From: a virus
Strand: one strand, 5' to 3'
DNA: 24,903 bases
IMG/VR virus record: IMGVR_UViG_3300027791_001640
Span: 1 to 24,903 of that record
This document shows, one piece after another, positions 14,855 to 22,628 of the stretch. The notes below the pieces were generated by a model. It was not told where the DNA came from. It made no database searches and saw nothing but the letters and a program-made list of their open reading frames with translations. Position 1 is the first letter of the stretch; each line of letters opens with the position of its first letter. Position numbers and translations under genes: made by a program.

Positions 14855-16467
14855 GTTATATTTTCCGATTTCTTTAGGTCTGCTTTAAACTTTTCTTGTT
14901 CCTGTGGAGTAAGTTTATTAAACTCGTCCCATAAATTGCTTGTTGCTTGTCTTACTGCTGGTGGTAATGAAGCAAGATCTAATTCGTATTGTCCGTCTTT
15001 CATTTGCGGAGTTTTACGAAGTGCTAATTCTTTTTCCTGTTTCTCTTGATCTGTTGAATCATCTGGTACAGGTACTTTTAAATCTTTATATGCACTTGCA
15101 ATAACATCAGGAGATACTTTATTCTTTGCTAGGAACCTTGCAAGTACTTCGCTATCAGTTGGACTTCCTGCTGTTTTCCATGCTTTTTTAAGTTTGTCTG
15201 CTGTAACAACATTCATTGTATTTCCGCTAACTGTTTTAGCTTTATCTACAGTTGGCTTAGCAAGTTCTTTTGCTTTTGCAATAGCATCTTTCTTAATGGT
15301 ATCCCAAACTGGTCCTTCACCTAAGAATTCAATGTTTGGATTTGTATTATAATACCCTACTGTATCAAATAATCTATCAATTTTTCTTTCTGTTAATGCA
15401 ATTCCGTTATTAGTTTGTGATTGAAATAGTTCTTGCTGATCTGCTCCTCTGTCATCACTTACACTCTTACCTGCTACTGCACCACCTGCGGTTGATGCTA
15501 ATGCTGTTTGTATTTGTAAGATGGCTTGATATGTTGCATCGTTCTTTAATGCAATTTCTTGTGCGGCATTTGTAAATTGTGCCATTTGCTCGACATATTC
15601 TGGTGTAAAAGATTTCTTTGCTAACTCTGCCAATGCATCAAATGCTGTTGCATCTCCTTTAGCAAATTCTGCTACTAACTGTCCTGCTAAATCTGCATCT
15701 GATGGAAGAACTGTTAAGTTTTCAAAGTTCATAGAACCTTTCCATTCAAAGCCTGGAAATTCAACTTTACCAGATACATCAAAACTAATTTGATCTAATC
15801 CTTCAAACGGTACAATCTCTGCTTGCATTCCTGACAACCAATCACCAACTGCATTAAATGCACCTGCGGCAAGTCCGGAAATAACACCTGTCTTTAATCC
15901 TTTTCCAATTGCTGTAGATAGCTTCTCACCTTTAAGTACTTCAACAGAACCTTTTAATAGTGTAGCGGCAACACCAATAGCTATTGCACTTCCACCTGTT
16001 CCAATACCAACTAAGGCAGTCATAACACCAATAGCAAATGCTGTTTTACCAGGATTCATCTTGGCATATTTTCCTAAGTTTTCTATCCCTGAAGTAATTT
16101 TACTATCTTCACCTAGTTTAGCTTTAATATCTGTTTTTAGTTTCTCAAATTTATTATCAAAGTTTTCTACTGGTTTTGTATCTTGTATTAATTTTCCAAT
16201 TTTACTTAGATATTCATTAGCGGCTTTTGCAGTATCTACAATTTTATCTTTTGTTAATCCTACAGCCGTTCTATTTCCGCCTGTTTCATCAGATAGTTTT
16301 TGTACCAATGGAAACAAGTTATTAATTTGATCTTGTCTTAGTTCAACTTCAAGTAAGTCGTCCCAGGCTGATACTACTCCTTCAACAATACGTCTCTGTT
16401 CTTTATCTAAATCGTAACATACACTTTCAAGTAATGCTGTTCGTTTGTTTATATTTGTTATTTTCAT
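14851..16467 (-). CDS. Probable internal virion protein with glycine-zipper segment
   Basis: 538 residues. The N-terminus MKITNINKRTALLE|S fits a T4-type capsid-targeting peptide with cleavage after Glu14. Residues about 142-172 are a Gly/Ala-rich hydrophobic segment (GVMTALVGIGTGGSAIAIGV), the kind of glycine zipper found in membrane-inserting proteins. A small helical module near the C-terminus (AWKTAGSPTDSEVLARFLAK) is followed by a charged helical end. Best guess: a head-packaged protein that helps DNA or proteins cross the host envelope. The start overlaps the upstream gene by ATGA. Confidence 0.65.
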   Translation of the reverse strand: MKITNINKRTALLESVCYDLDKEQRRIVEGVVSAWDDLLEVELRQDQINNLFPLVQKLSDETGGNRTAVGLTKDKIVDTAKAANEYLSKIGKLIQDTKPVENFDNKFEKLKTDIKAKLGEDSKITSGIENLGKYAKMNPGKTAFAIGVMTALVGIGTGGSAIAIGVAATLLKGSVEVLKGEKLSTAIGKGLKTGVISGLAAGAFNAVGDWLSGMQAEIVPFEGLDQISFDVSGKVEFPGFEWKGSMNFENLTVLPSDADLAGQLVAEFAKGDATAFDALAELAKKSFTPEYVEQMAQFTNAAQEIALKNDATYQAILQIQTALASTAGGAVAGKSVSDDRGADQQELFQSQTNNGIALTERKIDRLFDTVGYYNTNPNIEFLGEGPVWDTIKKDAIAKAKELAKPTVDKAKTVSGNTMNVVTADKLKKAWKTAGSPTDSEVLARFLAKNKVSPDVIASAYKDLKVPVPDDSTDQEKQEKELALRKTPQMKDGQYELDLASLPPAVRQATSNLWDEFNKLTPQEQEKFKADLKKSENIT

Positions 16468-17750
16468 TTGTTAAACAATGCCTTTACTAGTGCTTCCTGC
16501 CCTATTGTATCTAAGGCATCATATCCCATTTTAACCTTTTCCCAGTTAGGTAGATTTGGATCATCAATTGGACCACCTTGTGTTGTACTAGAAACTTCCT
16601 CGTCATCTGGCTTACCTGCTTGTGGAGTTGTTCCAGTTGTTGCCTGAGGGCCTCCTGCTTTACCTAGTGATAACGTTTTAATAAGTGATATTGACTTTTC
16701 AACCCAATCAATTAACTTTTTCATAGTTGCATCAACATTCGCTACTTCATTTGCTGTTTTTTCAATAAATGCTAACTTAGCAAAAGAAGTAGTAATAGAA
16801 TCTAAGTCATTTTTAAACTTCTGTATTGCTTGTGTAACATCTGCATTCTGTTGTATCTGTTGAGCTACTTGTGGTTGAATGTGTCCAAAGAAAGATGCTC
16901 TCCATTGGTTGTCATCAATTACTGATTCTGGTGTAGATGAATTTGCCGCGGCTTCTAAAGTTTTTAAATCTGCATTAAAGTATTTTGTTTTAATGGCTGT
17001 TGCATAGCCAACAATAAATGCTTCTTGTTTTGCAGGAAATTCGTTGTTTGCTTGTATGTTTGCTAAAAATGCATTACCAGGAGTGTATAACTCTCCAGCA
17101 AGTGTAGTAGTTAATGACTCAAAAGTTTTTAATTCGGACTGATATTCTGGATTTGCATCCATTGTCTTTTCAGCTTCACTTGCTGACTGTGCAGGAGCTC
17201 CGCCTGCTTGCTGTCCTTGTTCTGGATCTCCCATTTCAACTTGCATATGTAAAAATGCAACGGAAAAAATTAATGATATTGATCTAACAGAATCCTCAAC
17301 TCCAAATCCCTCTGGTGCTGTTGCACTTCCGCCTTGTAACATTAACTGAATCATCTGATCTGCACCAGCGGCTCCTCTGTCTGCTACATTAACGTTTTTA
17401 ATAATCTCTCTTTTATTTTCTTTGATGTATACTAATAACTGTTTTGTACTAATTGCATTATTAGTTGCTTGCATAATTGCTTTACCAACCATTTTAACAA
17501 TGTCACCTAAAGGTAGGTCTTTACCAGTTGAATCTGCTTCTCCTGGTCTTGCAGTATTAAACATCTTTACTGCTTTTTGATCAATTAAATTAGTAAGTTT
17601 AGCAAACTCATTTGCTCCTTGGCCTCTAACTGCAAGGCCAACTCCATTAGCAACGTCTTTGGTTTTATTAACCACACGTTTTGCTAAGTCGCCAAACACA
17701 CCTTCATCTAAGTTAATTTCATCTTTTTCATTTAAGTCTTGAAATTTCAT
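16464..17750 (-). CDS. Probable internal virion protein, helical
   Basis: 428 residues, largely helical, with a Gly/Gln/Ala linker about 180-195 (GQQAGGAPAQSASEAEK) and a Pro/Thr/Gly-rich linker near the C-terminus. The N-terminus MKFQDLNEKDEINLDE|G gives L-D-E|G, a near-perfect T4 gp21 site after residue 16. No enzymatic motif. The ATG lies five bases after AATAAATA without a Shine-Dalgarno site, so it is probably the first gene on a leaderless late mRNA feeding the next two internal-protein candidates. Confidence 0.65.
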   Translation of the reverse strand: MKFQDLNEKDEINLDEGVFGDLAKRVVNKTKDVANGVGLAVRGQGANEFAKLTNLIDQKAVKMFNTARPGEADSTGKDLPLGDIVKMVGKAIMQATNNAISTKQLLVYIKENKREIIKNVNVADRGAAGADQMIQLMLQGGSATAPEGFGVEDSVRSISLIFSVAFLHMQVEMGDPEQGQQAGGAPAQSASEAEKTMDANPEYQSELKTFESLTTTLAGELYTPGNAFLANIQANNEFPAKQEAFIVGYATAIKTKYFNADLKTLEAAANSSTPESVIDDNQWRASFFGHIQPQVAQQIQQNADVTQAIQKFKNDLDSITTSFAKLAFIEKTANEVANVDATMKKLIDWVEKSISLIKTLSLGKAGGPQATTGTTPQAGKPDDEEVSSTTQGGPIDDPNLPNWEKVKMGYDALDTIGQEALVKALFNK

Positions 17751-17754
17751 AATG

Positions 17755-18009
17755 TTATTTATTTTCGTTTTCTTTAATAATCCTTACACCTCGAGTGAAT
17801 TTGTTTGGGTCGCCGTTTTTAATTGCTAACTGCAAACGCCTAGTTAAGTCTTGTGCTTGATGCTCTGGATAGGACGTTTCTATTATCCTAACGAGATTAG
17901 ATATCCTTGCTAGTGCTTGTACCGCAAGTCCCTCCACCATTAAGTGCTTATCCTTTTTAGGAACAATAGTGGTAATTTCTTCTAATATTGATCTAGTTTT
18001 TGTTTGCAT
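17755..18009 (-). CDS. Small helical conserved phage protein
   Basis: 84 residues from the ATG at 18009 (MQTKTRSILEEI). An upstream in-frame ATG at 18048 would place the late motif inside the gene and would run into the leader of the divergent gene, so it is not preferred. The sequence is two or three amphipathic helices, with DLTRRLQLAIKNGDPNKFTR near the end, a pattern I recall from small proteins of marine T4-like phages. No known function. It has its own CATAAATA motif. Confidence 0.65.
   Translation of the reverse strand: MQTKTRSILEEITTIVPKKDKHLMVEGLAVQALARISNLVRIIETSYPEHQAQDLTRRLQLAIKNGDPNKFTRGVRIIKENENK
17756..17763 (-). promoter_or_regulatory. Late promoter motif, leaderless spacing, for the 428-aa gene
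   Basis: AATAAATA on the minus strand across the stop of the 84-aa gene, then five bases (ACATT) and the ATG at 17750. Same geometry as at 5265 and 22197. Confidence 0.6.
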
Positions 18010-18017
18010 TGTAACTC

Positions 18018-18025
18018 TATTTATG
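18018..18025 (-). promoter_or_regulatory. Late promoter motif for the 84-aa gene
   Basis: CATAAATA on the minus strand with eight bases to the ATG at 18009, predicting a leader of about three bases. It sits in the divergent region shared with the plus-strand gene. Confidence 0.55.
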
Positions 18026-18056
18026 GTAAATACATCTGTAGGAGACATTTAATAAC

Positions 18057-18563
18057 ATGACATCAGCCCAAGAAATACGTGAATTTATGAATCGATTAGC
18101 GGTTATTAACGAAGATTTTTCGTCAACCTCTGGATCGGACGGATCTTTTGGTAATAATCCACCAAAAGACAAGATAGCACCTGAAACAGGTAACGTTTCG
18201 CATGACATTACTGCTACTGAACTTAATCGTTTAAAAGTAACTTTAAGGCCGCTTGTTAGTGATGAATTACAATCTCGTTTTGTACAAGCATTAAACAAGA
18301 TGCGAAGTAATGCCCCAATGGGAACAAGTGAAATGAAGCTGATTACTGTAGCCTTTATGGCTATGGCTGATATTATTGCAGATGATGCGGCATTGACTAT
18401 TAGATTAAGAAATACCATTCAATCATACAACCTTTCTGCTACATCAGATGCTAAAGATGATAAAAACGTAGAATTTGACGATGGTGATGCACCAGAAGTT
18501 GAAGATGACGGTCCTGACGAAGAACAACGAGATCGCACTAGAGCTGATACAGCTGATACATAA
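18057..18563 (+). CDS. Plus-strand acidic-tailed protein, possible head-associated
   Basis: 168 residues on the opposite strand to its neighbours. N-terminus MTSAQEIREFMNRLAVINE|D has I-N-E at 17-19, loosely like a T4 capsid-targeting peptide. The middle is a helical domain (LRPLVSDELQSRFVQALNKM, MKLITVAFMAMADIIADDA) and the last 35 residues are strongly acidic (DDGDAPEVEDDGPDEEQRD). A GGAG site lies 12 bases before the ATG; a weak TTGCAT-17-TAAATA (18004-18032) could be its promoter. It converges on the helicase gene with only three bases between the stops and no visible terminator. Function unknown. Confidence 0.7.
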   Translation: MTSAQEIREFMNRLAVINEDFSSTSGSDGSFGNNPPKDKIAPETGNVSHDITATELNRLKVTLRPLVSDELQSRFVQALNKMRSNAPMGTSEMKLITVAFMAMADIIADDAALTIRLRNTIQSYNLSATSDAKDDKNVEFDDGDAPEVEDDGPDEEQRDRTRADTADT

Positions 18564-18566
18564 TAA

Positions 18567-19964
18567 TTAAGCATCTCTAGTTAATCCTAAATTTCTTAAC
18601 TTATCCCTATTAACAGAAGAAGACGTAGATTGTGGTTGCTCTGTTGGAGTAACTATTGTACTACTTGTCTTATGTAGTTTGTTGAATACTGTAGTTGCCG
18701 AACTTGCTATTGGCTCTGCATCTTCTGCTAAATCTGAGATTAACAATGTAGTTGGATCAAAGTCCATCTCAAGTTTCTGTCCAACTGCACTACTGCTTCT
18801 TGTTTTCATAAACTGTAGTTGCACTCTATTTCTTTCTCGCATACTCGGAGTACTATATATACCAAACACATTATCTGCCGTTTGTATCTTACTTAAACCA
18901 CCAGCAATCATACTATGGTCAAATTCAACACTTTCTACGGCACTTCTGTTTAACTGCGATGCAGTTGCAAATAATAGATTCTCGGTAACTGCTAGATTTC
19001 TTAATTCCTCACTAACAATCTTATCTTTAATGTATAAATCAGCAACACTAATCTTTTGTCCTGCTGGCATCATTAAGTCTAAGTAATCTACAAGTATTGC
19101 ATCAACATGTATCTTACGTTGTGTTTGAAATTCTCTAATCCATGCTAATAAATCGTTTGCAGTAACACTATTTGGTAACTGTACAATCTGTAAACACCCT
19201 GATTTCTTTCCAATCATACGAACTTTCAAATCAATGTCATCAATTTTCTTGTAAACATCTCTAGTAGATGTTCCTGTTAACATTGCGTCCATTCTCATAG
19301 AACATAAGCCCTCACTTAGCTCTAAACTAAAGTAAACAGTATTCAGTCCTGCTTTTGCCCAATTTAGTCCTAAGTTTTGTAAGAACAAACTTTTACCAGC
19401 ACCAGATGCACCTGCAAATATGTTTAGTTCTCCTCTATTAAATCCTCCATATAACTTATTATCAACAGTTGTCCAACCAGTTGTCAACTGTCCATTTGCA
19501 TCTTTAAGTCCTTCTAGTCTCTCTTTAGGATTTTCAAAATAGTTTGTGCCAAATGTCTTTGGAAGTCCAACTTGTACTGCGGCTTTAATTAAGTTTTCAA
19601 CTTCTCCGTAGTTACTTTTTTCTAATAAGTCAGCACTAGTTAGAATTGCACCTTCTAATGCTTTATGTCTAGAAAATCCTTCAAACTCATCTAAGAACCA
19701 TTCTTTATGTTCTTCTGCTTTGCCGCCAATTTCTAATATCTCAATAGAAGTAACTGCCGTAAGTTGTTTTGCGTCAGGTACATTACTATGTTCAGTAATA
19801 TAATCTTTAATAAACTTTGCCGCAGGACGCAATCGACGATCAAAATATTCTGGATCTAATACATTGTTACATCTTGCCGCCAAGTCCCTGCTAGAAATAA
19901 GAAACTCTAAGAAAAGTTTCTGTAATTCATAACTATATTCTTTAATTTGTTCTTCAGCCATCAT
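18567..19964 (-). CDS. 41: Replicative DNA helicase, DnaB/T4 gp41 type
   Basis: 465 residues. Small helical N-terminal domain, then the RecA-like motor: Walker A GASGAGKS at 185-192, Walker B VDAILVDYLD with D293, and the TASQLNRSA segment of the family near 335-345. It encircles the lagging strand and unwinds DNA ahead of the polymerase together with primase. Length matches T4 gp41. It follows the 85-aa gene with an 11-base overlap, so primase, the small protein and helicase are co-translated. An ATG one codon downstream is equally possible. The C-terminal tail is Ser/Thr-rich. Confidence 0.94.
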   Translation of the reverse strand: MMAEEQIKEYSYELQKLFLEFLISSRDLAARCNNVLDPEYFDRRLRPAAKFIKDYITEHSNVPDAKQLTAVTSIEILEIGGKAEEHKEWFLDEFEGFSRHKALEGAILTSADLLEKSNYGEVENLIKAAVQVGLPKTFGTNYFENPKERLEGLKDANGQLTTGWTTVDNKLYGGFNRGELNIFAGASGAGKSLFLQNLGLNWAKAGLNTVYFSLELSEGLCSMRMDAMLTGTSTRDVYKKIDDIDLKVRMIGKKSGCLQIVQLPNSVTANDLLAWIREFQTQRKIHVDAILVDYLDLMMPAGQKISVADLYIKDKIVSEELRNLAVTENLLFATASQLNRSAVESVEFDHSMIAGGLSKIQTADNVFGIYSTPSMRERNRVQLQFMKTRSSSAVGQKLEMDFDPTTLLISDLAEDAEPIASSATTVFNKLHKTSSTIVTPTEQPQSTSSSVNRDKLRNLGLTRDA

Positions 19965-20211
19965 TGCCCCATCTAAGTTTTGCTATCATTAAGTCTTCTT
20001 TATCTCGGAATCTAAAGATCATGTCGTCTAACGATGATTGATATGCCCAACGTTTTATCGGACTAGCTTTCCAATTACTTACTTTATATGAAGGTAATCC
20101 AAATTCTGTAGTCATCCATAAAATAACTTCTTCCCAAAAGACATTATCATTTTGTCCTTCTTTCCAATCTAACTTAAAACTATAATATGGTTCTACCTTA
20201 TAACTATACAC
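19954..20211 (-). CDS. 85-aa protein between primase and helicase
   Basis: 85 residues beginning with GTG at 20211, supported by AGGAG five bases upstream. It overlaps the primase end by eight bases and the helicase start by 11. Rich in Trp and Tyr (FKLDWKEGQNDNVFWEEVIL, SNWKASPIKRWAYQS), soluble, about the size of a single small domain. I do not recognise it. Its nesting inside the primosome operon suggests a partner or adaptor for primase or helicase; this is inference. Confidence 0.75.
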   Translation of the reverse strand: MYSYKVEPYYSFKLDWKEGQNDNVFWEEVILWMTTEFGLPSYKVSNWKASPIKRWAYQSSLDDMIFRFRDKEDLMIAKLRWGNDG

Positions 20212-21163
20212 ACCATCTCCTCATTAATAATTTAACCTTCAAAGGCGAGTGTTCAATCGCCATTAATATACTTTGCAATGTTGCTACTCTACCAAAACGC
20301 AATATTGCCTCATTGGCATCTTTTACACCTGCAGGCCAGTCAGGAAAACTAACATTCCAACCTAAGTTAATTGCATCTTCGACTAACGACTTGCCACCTG
20401 GATCTTTGTCTGCTAACATTACCGGTTCTGTATCTAAATCCTCAATTAGTTGTGCTTGATATTTGCTAATTTTATTAGATAGTATAGCAACACCGCCTAT
20501 TGCTAAGGCATCATATTCACCTTCGCATACTATTGTATATTTACGTTTCTTCTGTTGCTTATCTAAGTTGAATACATATTCGTCCGGAGACTTTCTTAAC
20601 ATCTTAGCAGTTCCTTTAGGAGGATCGCCTATCCAACGTGCCATATAACCAACTACTTTTGAATTATCTGTATAAGGTAAAATAATACGTTGTTTCATTC
20701 CTATCTGGTTTGTCTGCTCCCACTTTGCTAATTTAAATATGCCTCTACCTGTTAAGTACTCAACAGCCTCATCTCTTAAATCTGTTAGTTCAAATGGATA
20801 TGGAATTTCAGGCCATTCCTTATTAAACACTTCTTGTTCTTCTTCTGCTACTTCCTCAATAACTTGATCCCATAACAAAATTTTAAGTCGCTGTATTTCA
20901 GCTTCGTCAATGCCTAATACTCGCATTAACTTAATTAATTTAAAACCTAACTTACTTCCAGATCTCCAACCAGTTGTAAATCCACAATTAAAACAATGAT
21001 AGGCAGTTTTCTCATTATCAAATCTAATGCCACCTCTGCCTTTAGTATCTGGCCTACTTTCTCCGTTATGAATACACATAGGACAATTCATAGTAGACCA
21101 ACCACTACTGTTTGTTTTCATAGGAGGCAAATAACCTCGAATCGTCGATTCAACAATACTCAT
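20204..21163 (-). CDS. 61: DNA primase, T4 gp61 type
   Basis: 319 residues. N-terminal zinc-binding domain with C27-x2-C30 (NCPMC) and C57-x2-C60 (HCFNCG), then a TOPRIM-type catalytic core: E214 in VCEGEYDALA and D252-K-D254 in LADKDPGG. It makes RNA primers for lagging-strand synthesis with the helicase. All key residues are present. The ATG has no Shine-Dalgarno site but lies six bases after the -10 box of a strong sigma70-type promoter, so the mRNA is predicted to be leaderless. First gene of primase, 85-aa protein, helicase. Confidence 0.93.
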   Translation of the reverse strand: MSIVESTIRGYLPPMKTNSSGWSTMNCPMCIHNGESRPDTKGRGGIRFDNEKTAYHCFNCGFTTGWRSGSKLGFKLIKLMRVLGIDEAEIQRLKILLWDQVIEEVAEEEQEVFNKEWPEIPYPFELTDLRDEAVEYLTGRGIFKLAKWEQTNQIGMKQRIILPYTDNSKVVGYMARWIGDPPKGTAKMLRKSPDEYVFNLDKQQKKRKYTIVCEGEYDALAIGGVAILSNKISKYQAQLIEDLDTEPVMLADKDPGGKSLVEDAINLGWNVSFPDWPAGVKDANEAILRFGRVATLQSILMAIEHSPLKVKLLMRRWCV

Positions 21164-21169
21164 GTTATT

Positions 21170-21189
21170 AGTATACTATAATGTATACT
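21170..21189. repeat. 20-base inverted repeat over the primase promoter
   Basis: Perfect 7-base arms AGTATAC and GTATACT with a TATAAT centre, covering the -10 box and most of the spacer. The 7-6-7 layout equals that at the nuclease promoter but the arm sequences differ. Possible operator. Confidence 0.45.
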
Positions 21190-21198
21190 GAAAGTCAA
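21170..21198 (-). promoter_or_regulatory. Sigma70-type early promoter, leaderless spacing, for primase
   Basis: TTGACT (21193-21198), 17 bases, TATACT (21170-21175) on the minus strand, then six bases to the ATG at 21163. Same architecture as the promoter at 10232-10260. The -35 box overlaps the stop of the small membrane gene. Confidence 0.78.
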
Positions 21199-21383
21199 GA
21201 AAAATAAATGCCGTTTCTGTCCACTTTTAATGACATGTAATATTCAATAGAAGGAAAGTTTTCATAAAGCCAAGGGCCTATGTATAAAAGGAATAGGTAG
21301 TATATTCCAAACGAGCTTGGAATAGCGGCAAGGACGACAAGCCGGTTTTCGAGGTCTGTTAGTTCACGATTAAAAAATTTCAT
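21195..21383 (-). CDS. Small membrane protein
   Basis: 62 residues with one clear membrane segment (LVVLAAIPSSFGIYYLFLLY, about 15-35), an amphipathic aromatic stretch (IGPWLYENFPSIEYYMSL) and a charged end. It begins one base after the stop of the virion gene, with AAGAG nearby, so it is likely cotranscribed late. Size and position would suit a lysis or envelope-acting role, but no family is recognised. Confidence 0.6.
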   Translation of the reverse strand: MKFFNRELTDLENRLVVLAAIPSSFGIYYLFLLYIGPWLYENFPSIEYYMSLKVDRNGIYFS

Positions 21384-21384
21384 A

Positions 21385-22191
21385 TTATACTCTTATTAGA
21401 ATTTTATCTATTGTACCAGCATTTGTAACATCGTCTGTTTTGCATGCTCGGAGCCATCTTACGCCAGCATAGTAATTGAAAGGGTCTATGCCTGTGAATC
21501 CTGTATATGTAATTACCGCAGTATTTCCGTCCTGAGGGATCAGATCTGCATACAATGTATCAGCAACAATATTATCGTCTAATGTTCCTTGAATTTTTAA
21601 TGTTCCTGTGTAGTTGCTACAATATACGGCAGTAGAAAATAAACTTGTATCTTTTCTATAATATGATGGTCCGTTAGTTGCTGAACTGGCATAACCAGAT
21701 CCGCTGGTAATAAAAACAGGAAAGTTTGTAATCTCAAAAGTAGATCTACTAAATGGAACTACTGCTTCCATTATTTCAACGTCCCAATGAGCTCTTTGAG
21801 AACGATCCCAACTTAGAGCTGTTTCAAGTCCTCTGCCATCTACGATAGTTGCAGATAACACATACCTACCAGGAGGTGAGGTCATTAAATCTCTTGCATA
21901 AATTGTTAATCTTGCTTGTCCGTTTTCTGCTACTGTTGGAACGGCACGTCTTTTAAAAATAGTTGTACTTGTATAACTATCCCATAAAATAAGCATAACT
22001 TCTTTATGTAATAAACTTAGTGGTCGTCTATCTGATCCTGATATTGTTAGATCCAGGAGGTTATCTACACCTTGGAACCACCTAATTGTACGGTCGGTAT
22101 AAGATGCATGATGCCTAGTTAATGAGGATCCAGTTCCGGCTCCTGCATAGTTTAAATTAGCTTTCGCTACTGTCGAGTTTAATGTTCCCAT
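21385..22191 (-). CDS. Probable virion structural protein (beta-rich)
   Basis: 268 residues, beta-rich, without enzyme motifs. The first third (DRTIRWFQGVDNLLDLTISG, MLILWDSYTSTTIFKRRAV, RLTIYARDLMTSPPGRYVLS) reads like an Ig- or jelly-roll-type domain. The last third (YCSNYTGTLKIQGTLDDN, then YYAGVRWLRAC) looks like a fibre- or carbohydrate-facing beta domain. Late motif GATAAATA lies five bases before the ATG and supports a late structural role. No named T4 counterpart recognised. Confidence 0.65.
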   Translation of the reverse strand: MGTLNSTVAKANLNYAGAGTGSSLTRHHASYTDRTIRWFQGVDNLLDLTISGSDRRPLSLLHKEVMLILWDSYTSTTIFKRRAVPTVAENGQARLTIYARDLMTSPPGRYVLSATIVDGRGLETALSWDRSQRAHWDVEIMEAVVPFSRSTFEITNFPVFITSGSGYASSATNGPSYYRKDTSLFSTAVYCSNYTGTLKIQGTLDDNIVADTLYADLIPQDGNTAVITYTGFTGIDPFNYYAGVRWLRACKTDDVTNAGTIDKILIRV

Positions 22192-22196
22192 GTGTT

Positions 22197-22204
22197 TATT
22201 TATC
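22197..22204 (-). promoter_or_regulatory. Late promoter motif, leaderless spacing, for the 268-aa virion gene
   Basis: GATAAATA on the minus strand, five bases (AACAC) before the ATG at 22191, the same spacing as at 5265 and 17756. Confidence 0.6.
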
Positions 22205-22253
22205 TGTTATGACAAACAACCCCCTGGTCCTCCTACTAAGTATAGTTAGAAAC

Positions 22254-22628
22254 ATGGACATTAAAATACAACAATTTTTAGAAGAATTTCCATTTATGAG
22301 CTTAGTTCGCTATGCTGATAAGGAGATTGTCGGAATAATACAAAATAGCGATAATACAGTTGTAACTATGTATCGGTATGATTTGTTAAAATCGCCCGAG
22401 GAGAAGTTATTATTCATAGAAGCTGGTGAGGAATGGTGGTGGGGAAGTAATCGTCTGCTACCAATTAATATTGTGCTTAAAGCCACAATGAAAAACTTTG
22501 CTTACTGCTTGCAGACTTATGCTACTAAGGATTTTGATATGCTTGCTGGACATTTAACTAGTTTAGAAAATGTAATTGTTAAACGTACTAAAAGACGCCA
22601 AATTAGTCTTGTTAAGAAGATGGATTAA
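22254..22628 (+). CDS. Plus-strand conserved-looking protein
   Basis: 124 residues from the ATG at 22254 (MDIKIQQFLEEFPFMSLVRY). Earlier in-frame ATGs at 22182 and 22209 would add a hydrophobic, poorly coding stretch overlapping the divergent late promoter. The protein is a compact alpha/beta type with VGIIQNSDNTVVTMYRYDLL, the Trp-rich EEWWWGSNRLLPINIVL and a basic end (VKRTKRRQISLVKK). No family recognised. No good Shine-Dalgarno site; a TATAGT at 22241-22246 could be a weak -10 box. Its end overlaps the convergent polymerase-like gene by 17 bases. Confidence 0.7.
   Translation: MDIKIQQFLEEFPFMSLVRYADKEIVGIIQNSDNTVVTMYRYDLLKSPEEKLLFIEAGEEWWWGSNRLLPINIVLKATMKNFAYCLQTYATKDFDMLAGHLTSLENVIVKRTKRRQISLVKKMD

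Noticed and set aside
18017-18418. Minus-strand 133-codon frame opposite the plus-strand gene at 18057
   Set aside because: The plus-strand frame has a ribosome site, an acidic tail and a structured domain; the reverse frame has none of these.
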